Positions 55,902 through 63,276 of a stretch of DNA of 64,000 nucleotides are shown here, piece after piece (position 1 is the first letter of the stretch; every line of letters starts with the position of its first letter). The notes beneath the pieces were generated by a model, which was not told the DNA's origin, did not search any database, and saw only the letters and a program-made list of their open reading frames with translations. Both the position numbers and the translations under genes were made by a program. This stretch comes from Pedobacter ureilyticus (GTDB taxonomy: Bacteria > Bacteroidota > Bacteroidia > Sphingobacteriales > Sphingobacteriaceae), in the NCBI RefSeq assembly GCF_005925345.1, contig NZ_SSHJ01000008.1, positions 1 through 64,000 of the forward strand. Reading direction: 5' to 3'.

Positions 55902-55930
55902 GGGGACAGTACTACTGCTAAACCATCCCC
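55902..55930 (-). promoter_or_regulatory. Hairpin between aldolase fusion and rhaI
   Basis: The minus strand can pair GGGGA (from 55930) with TCCCC (to 55902) around an inner CAGTA/TACTG palindrome. No U-run follows, so it is more likely a processing or mRNA-stability structure than a terminator. The stem is short and the call is weak. Confidence 0.3.
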
Positions 55931-55964
55931 TTTATGCAGCTCTCAAAACTAAAGTACTAAAAAC

Positions 55965-58085
55965 TTATCTTACGAATGCCATGGCTACTCCGCCATCCAC
56001 ATTCAAAACATTACCTGTAGATTTATGCATTAAGCCGCCCACAAATGTGAAACAAGCATTGGCAATATCATCTGGCAATATCACTTGATTTAACAATGTA
56101 CGCTTTGCATAGTAAGCAGGAAGCTCTTCTACAGTAACACCGTAAGCTTTTGCTCTGCCTTCGGCCCAACCGCCAGCCCAAATGTTGCTGTCGCTAATTA
56201 CCGCATCTGGATTAACCACATTTACTCTAATACCATCGGCACCTAGCTCTGCTGCGTTTAACCTGCTTAAATGTAGTTGCGCTGCTTTTGCACTGCCATA
56301 ACCTGCATTATTTGGCCCACTTACTAGCGCATTTTTACTAACAATGTTGATGATGTCTCCACCTTTTTCTTGCTTTTTCATGATGGCTGTGGCAGCTTGA
56401 GTTATTAAAAACTGACCTTTTACCAAAACATCGTATAATAAATCCCAATCTTTCTCTGTGTGACCTTCGATAGATTTAGAAATAGAAAGACCTGCATTAT
56501 TTACCACAATGTCTATCCCGCCAAAAGCTAAAGCAGCTGTTTCAAATGCTGTCTTGATATCTTCTGCGCTGGTAACATTTAATTGAGCAGTAGCATAAGC
56601 ATCTTTACCAAATTGCTTTTCAAACTCTTCGCCAGCTTGTGCTAAACGTTCAGCATTCATGTCATTCAGGATAACTACAGCACCTTCTGAAACAAATTTC
56701 TTGGCAATTGCTTTACCAATACCACCAGCACTGCCCGTTACTAAGGCAATTTTTCCGGTCAATGGTTTGGGTTTAGGCATGCGTAGCAATTTTGCTTCTT
56801 CTAACAACCAATATTCTATATTAAAAGCTTCTTGATGTGGTAGCGAAGTATATTCGGAAACTGCCTCTGCACCTTTCATTACGTTAATAGCATTGATATA
56901 AAACTCTGCCGCTACCCTGGCCGTTTGTTTATCCTTAGAAAAAGTAAACATACCGATACCAGGATATAAAATTACTACCGGATTGGTATCTCTTATGGCT
57001 GGACTATTTGGATGCTTACATTTCTCGTAGTACTCGGTGTACATTTGGCGGTAAGCCTCAAAAGCTGGGCTAAGTTGTTGCTTTAAAGCTTCGGCATCTG
57101 TCAAATCAGCATTAGATGCTAAATCTAACACCAACGGACTGATTTTAGTTCTTAAAAAGTGATCTGGACAACTGGTTCCCAATGGAGCCAAACGTGATAA
57201 ATCATTAGAGTTAATGAACTCTAACACTCTACTATCGTCGGTAAAGTGACCTACCATGTGTTGTTTAGATGAACACAAACCTCTAAGCACAGGTGCTAAA
57301 GCTGCCGCTTGGTGTTTTCTTACGTTCTCTGTTTGGCTTTCTATTTTTTGACCGCCAAAAACTGGTCCTTTTTTACCATAATTTTCGTTCAAATACGCTG
57401 AGCATTTTTCAATCACATCTAGCGTGTTCACGTAACTTTCGTAAGCGGTATCGCCCCAAGTGAAAAGCCCATGAGAGCCCAACATAATGCCACGAATTCC
57501 AGGGTTTTCATCTAAACATTTTTTTAGTGATAAGCCTAATTCAAAGCCTGGTTTTTTCCATTCTACCCATCCAATAGCACCGCCAAAAAGCTCCTGTGTT
57601 ATTTTTTTACCATCTTTAGCTGCCGCGATAGCAATAGCTGCATCTGGGTGTAAATGATCTATATGTGCAAAAGGCAAAAATCCATGCAACGGCGTATCAA
57701 TAGAAGGTGCTTTTGAATCTAAATCGAAAATACAGTGATTGAAAAGCGCCACCATTTCATCTTCGTGTTCTACACCTCTGTAAATGTTTTTTAAGCTACG
57801 CAACCTATCAACATAAAGTGCAGCTAAACCGCTTTTCTTTAAAGTCCCTAAATCGCCACCAGAACCTTTTACCCACATCACTTCAGTTTCCGAATTGGTA
57901 AGCGGATCTTTTTCCATCAATTTACAAGAAGTGTTTCCACCTCCGTAATTAGTTAGGCGCAAATCGGCACCTAAAAGGTTAGAACGATAGATTAACAATG
58001 CTACTTCATCACCAGCCAATTTAGCCGCAACTTCGTCATCCCATAAGTAGCTCACGTATTTGTAATTTGTTTCCTTAACAGACAT
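55965..58085 (-). CDS. rhaEW: Bifunctional L-rhamnulose-1-phosphate aldolase / L-lactaldehyde dehydrogenase
   Basis: A 706-residue fusion. Residues 1 to about 430 form a class-II (AraD/FucA-type) aldolase with GGGNTSCK, DTPLHGFLPFAHIDHLHPDAA (two His ligands) and IMLGSHGLFTWGD. Residues of about 441-706 form a short-chain dehydrogenase with the NAD motif TGSAGGIG and the catalytic YGSAK near 591, ending in LNVDGGVAMAF. It cleaves L-rhamnulose-1-phosphate to dihydroxyacetone phosphate and L-lactaldehyde, and oxidises the latter to L-lactate. This matches the RhaEW fusion known from comparative genomics of rhamnose pathways. It lies 29 bases after rhaT. Confidence 0.9.
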   Translation of the reverse strand: MSVKETNYKYVSYLWDDEVAAKLAGDEVALLIYRSNLLGADLRLTNYGGGNTSCKLMEKDPLTNSETEVMWVKGSGGDLGTLKKSGLAALYVDRLRSLKNIYRGVEHEDEMVALFNHCIFDLDSKAPSIDTPLHGFLPFAHIDHLHPDAAIAIAAAKDGKKITQELFGGAIGWVEWKKPGFELGLSLKKCLDENPGIRGIMLGSHGLFTWGDTAYESYVNTLDVIEKCSAYLNENYGKKGPVFGGQKIESQTENVRKHQAAALAPVLRGLCSSKQHMVGHFTDDSRVLEFINSNDLSRLAPLGTSCPDHFLRTKISPLVLDLASNADLTDAEALKQQLSPAFEAYRQMYTEYYEKCKHPNSPAIRDTNPVVILYPGIGMFTFSKDKQTARVAAEFYINAINVMKGAEAVSEYTSLPHQEAFNIEYWLLEEAKLLRMPKPKPLTGKIALVTGSAGGIGKAIAKKFVSEGAVVILNDMNAERLAQAGEEFEKQFGKDAYATAQLNVTSAEDIKTAFETAALAFGGIDIVVNNAGLSISKSIEGHTEKDWDLLYDVLVKGQFLITQAATAIMKKQEKGGDIINIVSKNALVSGPNNAGYGSAKAAQLHLSRLNAAELGADGIRVNVVNPDAVISDSNIWAGGWAEGRAKAYGVTVEELPAYYAKRTLLNQVILPDDIANACFTFVGGLMHKSTGNVLNVDGGVAMAFVR

Positions 58086-58114
58086 GTATCTAAAAATTAT
58101 GATTATTATTTATT

Positions 58115-59206
58115 TTATCTAAGTGAATTTCCATAGCCAACAATAAATACCGAGGCTATGATAGTGAGTATGCCTACAATTACTGTAGTTAAAGTTTTCT
58201 TCGAAACGCCTTTCCATTCTTTTAAAATCAAGCCCCAAACATTTGCGATAAGGATGATGAATGCCATGTGTAATATCCAAGAACTGGCACCGTTACCCAT
58301 TTTGCTCTCGCCCATTCCGTAGAAAAAAAATTGTAAAAACCACATGGTGCCCGCCAAAGCAGAAAAGAAGTAGTTTTTTATCAACGGTGTTTTCGAATTG
58401 GTATAGTCGCCAAATGTGCGGTTACGCTTGTTCAACAGCATACACCAAATAAAATTGGTAGTTAAACCGCCCCAAAGCACTACAATATAAGTGACGTTGT
58501 TTTGGAAAAGAAAGTTCCCTTTCTCTGCCGGATTTGCAATTTTCCACCAGTCGTTTGCCATATCGGCCATAGGTTTACCAGCTTCGATACCGAAATTGAA
58601 ACAAGCACTAAGTACTCCAGAAATGATACCTACTAAAAGTCCTAACCCGAATTTGTATTCTGTTTTTACTGTAACACCGTGAGGGTCGGTAGTTGCAGTA
58701 TCTATTTCTTTTTCTTTCATCATCCCTGCTTTACCGCAGATGACGATACCCAGCACACAAACTATTAAGCCCAACATCACCATTCTTCCCCATGGCGTAT
58801 AAATGAACATCTCGAAAGTATCTTTGCCTGCTTCGGGGAAAAAACTGAAGTAAATAGATGGTAAAATTGAGCCTAACACCATGCAAAGACCTAAAATGAT
58901 GCTACTACCTAACGATACGCCTAGATAACGTACACCAAGTCCGTAGGTTAATCCGCCGATACCCCAAAGCACGCCAAAAAAATAAGTAAGCTTTAAAGTA
59001 TTTTCATTTGCTGATGTAATGATTTCCCAAAAATTTGGAATGGTCAAGAAAGCGGCCAACGGTGGTACAATTAACCACGAGAAAACACCGCCTACAATCC
59101 AATAACTTTCCCAAGCCCATCCTTTTACTTTTTTATATGGGATGTAAAAACTGCCAGAGGCGAAGCCCCCGATAAAGTGAAAAATAACTCCTAAAAATGC
59201 GTGCAT
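58115..59206 (-). CDS. rhaT: L-rhamnose-proton symporter
   Basis: 363 residues with about ten transmembrane helices spread through the whole length, as in the RhaT branch of the drug/metabolite transporter superfamily. The start (HAFLGVIFHFIGGFASGSFY) and the segments GIGGLTYGLGVRYLGVSLG and AGTMWFLQFFFYGMGESKMG are RhaT-like. It imports L-rhamnose across the inner membrane. It is the first gene of the rhamnose operon and is divergent from the GntR regulator, with a 104-base shared region holding candidate operator repeats. Confidence 0.9.
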   Translation of the reverse strand: MHAFLGVIFHFIGGFASGSFYIPYKKVKGWAWESYWIVGGVFSWLIVPPLAAFLTIPNFWEIITSANENTLKLTYFFGVLWGIGGLTYGLGVRYLGVSLGSSIILGLCMVLGSILPSIYFSFFPEAGKDTFEMFIYTPWGRMVMLGLIVCVLGIVICGKAGMMKEKEIDTATTDPHGVTVKTEYKFGLGLLVGIISGVLSACFNFGIEAGKPMADMANDWWKIANPAEKGNFLFQNNVTYIVVLWGGLTTNFIWCMLLNKRNRTFGDYTNSKTPLIKNYFFSALAGTMWFLQFFFYGMGESKMGNGASSWILHMAFIILIANVWGLILKEWKGVSKKTLTTVIVGILTIIASVFIVGYGNSLR

Positions 59207-59256
59207 ACTTAATTTATATTTTGGTTCTCTAAAATTAGCACCTGTTTATCGTGTAG

Positions 59257-59275
59257 CTGTTATGTACTGTTATGT
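59257..59275. promoter_or_regulatory. Tandem CTGTTATGT repeats, candidate operator of the rhamnose regulator
   Basis: Two exact 9-base direct repeats CTGTTATGT (59257-59265 and 59267-59275) are spaced 10 bases apart, one DNA turn. A similar CTGTTTAT is at 59242-59249. They lie between rhaT and the divergent GntR gene, where the regulator could control both. Binding is inferred from position and repetition. Confidence 0.5.
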
Positions 59276-59298
59276 GTTTGATATGGCCTTAGCTTTTT

Positions 59299-59306
59299 TA
59301 TATTTG
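59299..59306 (+). promoter_or_regulatory. Promoter -7 box of the GntR regulator gene
   Basis: TATATTTG matches the Bacteroidota -7 consensus TAnnTTTG. TTTG at 59277-59280 is 18 bases upstream, in the range of a -33 element. The box ends 5 bases before the ATG at 59311, so transcription would begin at or next to the start codon and give a leaderless or nearly leaderless mRNA. Confidence 0.5.
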
Positions 59307-59310
59307 AATA

Positions 59311-60342
59311 ATGAAACCTTTAGACCTCAACTCTTATATTATCATAGATGAATACTCGTCTACACCGAAATACAAGCAACTGGTAAATTCAATTTACTTG
59401 GCTATAGAAAAAGGTATTCTACAAAAAAACAGTCCCTTACCTTCTATTAACGAGTTGAGTTTTAAGCTAGAACTATCCCGAGACACGGCAGAAAAAGGTT
59501 ATAGGCAATTGCGCAAGCTTGGCATTATTGAGTCTGTTCCAGGAAAAGGGTTTTTTATTGCCAACACTTCTTTTTCTACCCGTACAAAAGTCTGTTTGCT
59601 ATTCAACAAGCTGAGTTCGCATAAAAAAATTATTTACGATTCGTTTTCTAAAACGCTTGGAGATAGAGCTTCGATTGATTTCTATGTTTATAATAATGAT
59701 TTTACGCTTTTTAAAAAATTACTCATCAATAAGAAGGAAGACTACAGCCATTATGTAATTATTCCACATTTTATTGATGCCTTTGAACCACCCGAAGATG
59801 TCATTAACATGATTGATAAGGATAAGCTGATTATATTAGACAAGCTCATCCCCAAAATAGAAGGGCAATTTGCAGCAGTTTATGAAGATTTTTCGAAGGA
59901 TATTTACCAAGCGCTAAGTGAAGCTTTAGATAGCTTATCTAAATACCATACCATCAAAATCATTTTCCCAGAAAACAGCTATTTCCCTAATGAAATACTA
60001 GAAGGATTTTCTCGCTTTTGTAATCAATATGCGTTTTCATATCAAGTAATCAACAACTTTGAGTCGCATGAAATTCAAAAAGGAGAAGCCTACATTTGTT
60101 TAATGGAAGATGATTTGGTAGAACTTGCCGAAAAAATTATTGCTTTAAATTGGAAAGCGGGTAACGAAGTTGGCATTATCTCTTACAACGAAACCCCTGT
60201 AAAACGCATCATTTTAGATGGCATTACCACCATTTCAACAGATTTTAGCATGCTAGGTTCCGAAACCGCAAAATGTATTTTAAATAATAGTAGAGAGCAT
60301 ATAAAAGTTCCTTTCTATTTGAATTTACGTAGTTCGCTTTAA
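59311..60342 (+). CDS. GntR-family transcriptional regulator of rhamnose catabolism
   Basis: 343 residues. Residues of about 10-85 are a GntR winged helix (TPKYKQLVNSIYLAIEKGIL, LPSINELSFKLELSRDTAEKGYRQLRKLGI). Residues of about 90-343 resemble a periplasmic-binding-protein/LacI-type effector domain, as in GntR regulators of sugar pathways in Bacteroidota. It is the only clearly intact gene on the plus strand and reads away from rhaT. It probably senses L-rhamnose or a derivative and represses or activates the rha operon; direction of control is not known. The start at 59311 fits the family N-terminus. Confidence 0.88.
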   Translation: MKPLDLNSYIIIDEYSSTPKYKQLVNSIYLAIEKGILQKNSPLPSINELSFKLELSRDTAEKGYRQLRKLGIIESVPGKGFFIANTSFSTRTKVCLLFNKLSSHKKIIYDSFSKTLGDRASIDFYVYNNDFTLFKKLLINKKEDYSHYVIIPHFIDAFEPPEDVINMIDKDKLIILDKLIPKIEGQFAAVYEDFSKDIYQALSEALDSLSKYHTIKIIFPENSYFPNEILEGFSRFCNQYAFSYQVINNFESHEIQKGEAYICLMEDDLVELAEKIIALNWKAGNEVGIISYNETPVKRIILDGITTISTDFSMLGSETAKCILNNSREHIKVPFYLNLRSSL

Positions 60343-60400
60343 ATTAAAACAAACAAAAAAACTGGCGAATGTCTGTAATAAGCACCCTTTTTTGAGCATT

Positions 60401-60517
60401 TTGTCATTCCGACTTTAGAGCCTGCTCCGATTATCGGAGAGATCTATTCTTTAGCAAATAAAATAGTAGATTTACTTCGTAGCTGCTTCGCGGTCTTCGC
60501 TGTGCTCAGAATTACAA
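60401..60517. repeat. Degenerate copy of the palindromic dispersed repeat
   Basis: The left end ttgtcattccga and right end tcagaattacaa are imperfect inverted copies. The inside has gagagatctattctttag and agctgcttcgcggtcttcgct, the type of sequence seen in 181-296. It lies between the regulator and the broken SGNH gene. It contains no coding sequence. It is older or more divergent than the left copy. Confidence 0.45.
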
Positions 60518-60621
60518 AGAGCCCATTGTTATTAAAAGTGGACGTTCAAAAAACTATTTAAAATTCCACCATTTCTTTACTTATACTCTCCTTGAAATAA
60601 ACTCAGTTCGAGTATTTTTAA

Positions 60622-61435
60622 ATCGTGTGGTTTGGCACGTCAATTCCGGCTCAAGGCTATCCTGAAATTGTTGGTCGTATATTAGGAGCAAAAGTTTACA
60701 ATGAAGCTGTAGGTTCTTCTGGCGTTAGAGGAGGAAAAAAAGAAACTTCTAACAACGATCCTTATGGCTGGAAAGATCTGGCCTGGGAAAATGTAGTTAG
60801 ATCACTTTCACAGAATTTATCAGAAAAACAAGAGCTCATAACAAATGGAAGAAAATTTTCAGACCTTCAACTACTATTCCAGACACATTGAGCGAAGCAT
60901 TAAAAGAGGACATAAAAGATTGGAGTTGGGAAGTAAAACTAAAGCGATATCTAGGGGAAGGAAAGAGAGCAGATTTATATATCTTCGATCATGGACATAA
61001 CGATAATTTTAGCTATCTGTCAAACCCCAAAGATATGGATTCAATACCTGATGATTCAAGAAATAGAAGCTATTACATTGGTGCAATGAATTTTATAATA
61101 GATCGAATCCTTGAAGATAATCCACGAGCTAGGATATGTATTATTGGTCATTACGAAAACCAAAAAAAACCAATCATATCAAAAGGTCAAAAAAAACTAG
61201 CTGAATATTGGAACTTCCCATTATTTGAGCTTTGGTCTCGATTAGGATGGAGCCAGCAGAAAATTAAGACTACCAGTTTTTGGAAAGACAAAAAAACTTG
61301 GATTTCTACAGGAGCCCCCCTACAGAAAAAACAGTTACACAAATATGGATGTTCGATGATTTACATCCTGCTTCTGAACCTGCTAAATTATTGATTGCAG
61401 AAACTATTGCAGCTTGGTTAGTAGAGATAAGATAA
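60622..61435 (+). pseudogene. Decayed SGNH/GDSL hydrolase
   Basis: The remains of one SGNH hydrolase are spread over three frames. Block I is WFGTSIPAQGYPEIVG at 60628, block III is LYIFDHGHNDN near 60975, and the catalytic Asp-His is in FDDLHPASEP near 61350. One-base deletions explain the breaks: the A-run at 60852-60855 (restoring GRKIFRPSTTIPDTLSEA) and the C-run at 61315-61320 (restoring STGAPPTEKTV). A third missing A near 60620 would give FKIVWFGTSIP. There is no start codon or signal peptide. The intact protein would have been an exported esterase related to glycan use. Sequencing error is a possible alternative, but three events in one gene with intact neighbours favour real decay. 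Confidence 0.8.
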
Positions 61436-61775
61436 TTTTTTATAGAAAAAAATTAATAGTTCCTTCCACTATTGAATCTAAAAAATTATTTCACCAGTAA
61501 TTAAGATTTAAGAATAAAAACCATAGTAGCTTGTAGTCCTTTTGTTAGGTATTTTTTTTCTTGTAAAGGGCGGGGCACTAGTCTAGAAAAAAGCTTTGAA
61601 TTTGAAAGCCCTGTTAGTCCGATACATACCTAATTTATTTTACAATCTTTAGGATCGACGCGTCAATTTATTTCCGTAGGTGCAAGAACAAGAAAAGGGA
61701 ACAGGCTTTCAGCCGTTCCCTTTTTTGTAGGCCGCAAACGAGCGAGGGGAAAATCTGGGTAATACAGAATTCGCA
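61436..61775. other. Junction region between chromosome and mobile element
   Basis: 340 bases with no gene found on either strand. It holds the terminator at 61697-61726 and an unassigned stretch (61550-61690) that may contain an attachment site. No tRNA or direct repeat could be identified by eye. GC content rises on the right side of this region. Confidence 0.4.
61697..61726 (-). terminator. Bidirectional rho-independent terminator
   Basis: The stem gggaac/gttccc, extended by ggct/agcc after a one-base bulge, occupies 61697-61720, with a TTTTTT run following on the plus strand and TTTT on the minus strand (61693-61696). It ends transcription of the minus-strand genes of the mobile element (zeta-like gene stop at 61776) and could also stop plus-strand reads. 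Confidence 0.8.
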
Positions 61776-62477
61776 CTATCTCACCAATCCAATCCCACCA
61801 TCTCTATCTTGGCCTCTGTTTTTTCCCTGCTTTGGCTGTTTCTGGATATGCGACCGGATTTCCTGTTCACGCTTATTATCAATCTCACTACTCAGCCTCA
61901 TCACCCAATTGGGCAGGTTTTCAGTCTGTGCGGTAATGATCCCATACTTAATAGTGACTAGAGAATTCATTTTGAACGGAGACTCCTGTTCCATCGAACT
62001 CTCAAATATATCTACAGACGTGAACCTGTCGTAAAAACTGATGAGATTTTCAATACCCCCAGAAAAATTCCGACCGACATTATCGACATCTACAAAATGT
62101 CCTCCGGCTTTCACTCTCATTTCCACGCGGAAAAGTGAATCTTCTATCGTTGGAAGGCCAATAAATATCAGCCTGGTCTCATATCCCGCATTCTCGAACT
62201 GCTTGACACTTTCCATGACCTCCTTTGTCCTAAAGTTAGTCTCAAATGCAAAATCGTTTCCGGCAGCGATGGCATATTCTTTTCTCTTTTGGAAAACAAT
62301 ACCATTGGCCGCATCGTAAAGGTCGCCGCTATCGGTCATCGGATATTTGTCCCGTAGAAGTGCAATTTCCTTATCACCGTCAAAAATGTCAGTACCGGGA
62401 GGAACAAATGTTTCGGACAGGGTCGATTTGCCCGCCCCATTGGGACCGGCCAAAACGTAAAGCTGCAAGGCATTCAT
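61776..62477 (-). CDS. Zeta-toxin-like P-loop kinase
   Basis: 233 residues. The Walker A motif GPNGAGKST is at 11-19. DIFDGDKEIALLRDKYP at about 30-46 and FAFETNFRTKEV at about 77-88 match the zeta-toxin/PezT fold, in which a sugar-nucleotide or related substrate binds near these motifs. The C-terminal 30 residues are basic and Gln/Arg-rich (KQPKQGKNRGQDRDGG). Zeta toxins phosphorylate UDP-N-acetylglucosamine and block cell-wall synthesis (established for the family), but many mobile-element relatives have unknown targets. The gene starts 1 base after the stop of the small gene 62479-62877, the order of an antitoxin-toxin pair. Confidence 0.8.
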   Translation of the reverse strand: MNALQLYVLAGPNGAGKSTLSETFVPPGTDIFDGDKEIALLRDKYPMTDSGDLYDAANGIVFQKRKEYAIAAGNDFAFETNFRTKEVMESVKQFENAGYETRLIFIGLPTIEDSLFRVEMRVKAGGHFVDVDNVGRNFSGGIENLISFYDRFTSVDIFESSMEQESPFKMNSLVTIKYGIITAQTENLPNWVMRLSSEIDNKREQEIRSHIQKQPKQGKNRGQDRDGGIGLVR

Positions 62478-62478
62478 G

Positions 62479-62877
62479 TCAATCCAGCTTTTTGACCAAG
62501 GAAATCTTGCCAGTTTTCACATCGACGCTAACGAGTTCCTTACGGTCAGCATATTCGTTGATATAAAGATCTTGAGATGTGCAGAGCTCATTTTTGTACG
62601 CGCGAAAGGAACCCTTTCTCAGGTTTTCCAGTTCTGCTTCACGCAGCTTGTCCTCCAGAAGCATTGATTTCTCTTCTAGGGAAAGTTCATGAAAAGGTAC
62701 AAATGTCAGCGTTGCCATAAGCTTACAAAGTGGGCTTTGTGGGTCTATTGCTGGTTTTAGCTTTGGCCAATCGCTAAGTGGCACAATGATGCCCTTCGGG
62801 GTTTCTGTGGCATCTATAAAAATGCTCAGTGCCAATGGCTGAAAATCCAGTATATTCAAATTTACATAATTTTTCAT
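62479..62877 (-). CDS. Hypothetical protein upstream of zeta-like gene (possible antitoxin)
   Basis: 132 residues, not recognised. The N-terminus is beta-strand-like (VNLNILDFQPLALSIFIDATETPKG), the middle is charged and helical (ELSLEEKSMLLEDKLREAELENLRKGSF), and the end is Lys-rich (VKTGKISLVKKLD). There is no signal peptide or membrane segment. It is translationally coupled with the zeta-like gene (1-base gap) and reads just before it, so it may be its antitoxin. It does not resemble the helical epsilon antitoxin of the classical system by eye. The function is unproven. Confidence 0.6.
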   Translation of the reverse strand: MKNYVNLNILDFQPLALSIFIDATETPKGIIVPLSDWPKLKPAIDPQSPLCKLMATLTFVPFHELSLEEKSMLLEDKLREAELENLRKGSFRAYKNELCTSQDLYINEYADRKELVSVDVKTGKISLVKKLD

Positions 62878-62900
62878 GTTTTTTCAAATTTTGATTATAC

Positions 62901-63263
62901 TCAGTGGTTGTAAAAGTAATAGGCAAGCCAAATCGCAAGTGAAAGCAGGGCGATCAGCACCAAAAATGCGACTATCACCCGTTTAGTCAATTTGGCGAAG
63001 TGGTGGTGGTGCTTCACGACAACAACAGGCGGCATGCTTTCAACCAGTTCCCTGATCTGATCCATGGTCTGCGCCATTTGTTTTTGGTAACCGGCGGCAA
63101 GGAAAGATTCGATGGACCTGCGTGCGAGCTTGAGATCATTCGAATAGTCAGGAATTCTTATCCTCGGGTATTCGGGCACTTTTCTTTCCAAGTCACTGAT
63201 CCTGAGCTCAAGCTGTGACTGGATCTCCTGAAAAATTTTTAATTGTTCTTTTTGTATACTCAT
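62901..63263 (-). CDS. Small coiled-coil protein with C-terminal membrane anchor
   Basis: 120 residues, function unknown. The N-terminal 35 residues are coiled-coil-like (KEQLKIFQEIQSQLELRISDLE), the middle is helical, then a His-rich turn (VVVVKHHHHFAKLTKR at about 80-95) and one transmembrane helix (about 96-117, VIVAFLVLIALLSLAIWLAYYF). Topology suggests a tail-anchored protein with the coiled coil in the cytoplasm. It lies 13 bases after the mobilization gene stop and may be a membrane partner of the conjugation machinery. Confidence 0.65.
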   Translation of the reverse strand: MSIQKEQLKIFQEIQSQLELRISDLERKVPEYPRIRIPDYSNDLKLARRSIESFLAAGYQKQMAQTMDQIRELVESMPPVVVVKHHHHFAKLTKRVIVAFLVLIALLSLAIWLAYYFYNH

Positions 63264-63276
63264 AATTTGTTTTTTA

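Noticed and set aside
61550..61690. tRNA gene or tRNA 3' end as attachment site of the mobile element
   Set aside because: No cloverleaf, CCA-type acceptor end or T-loop could be found on either strand.
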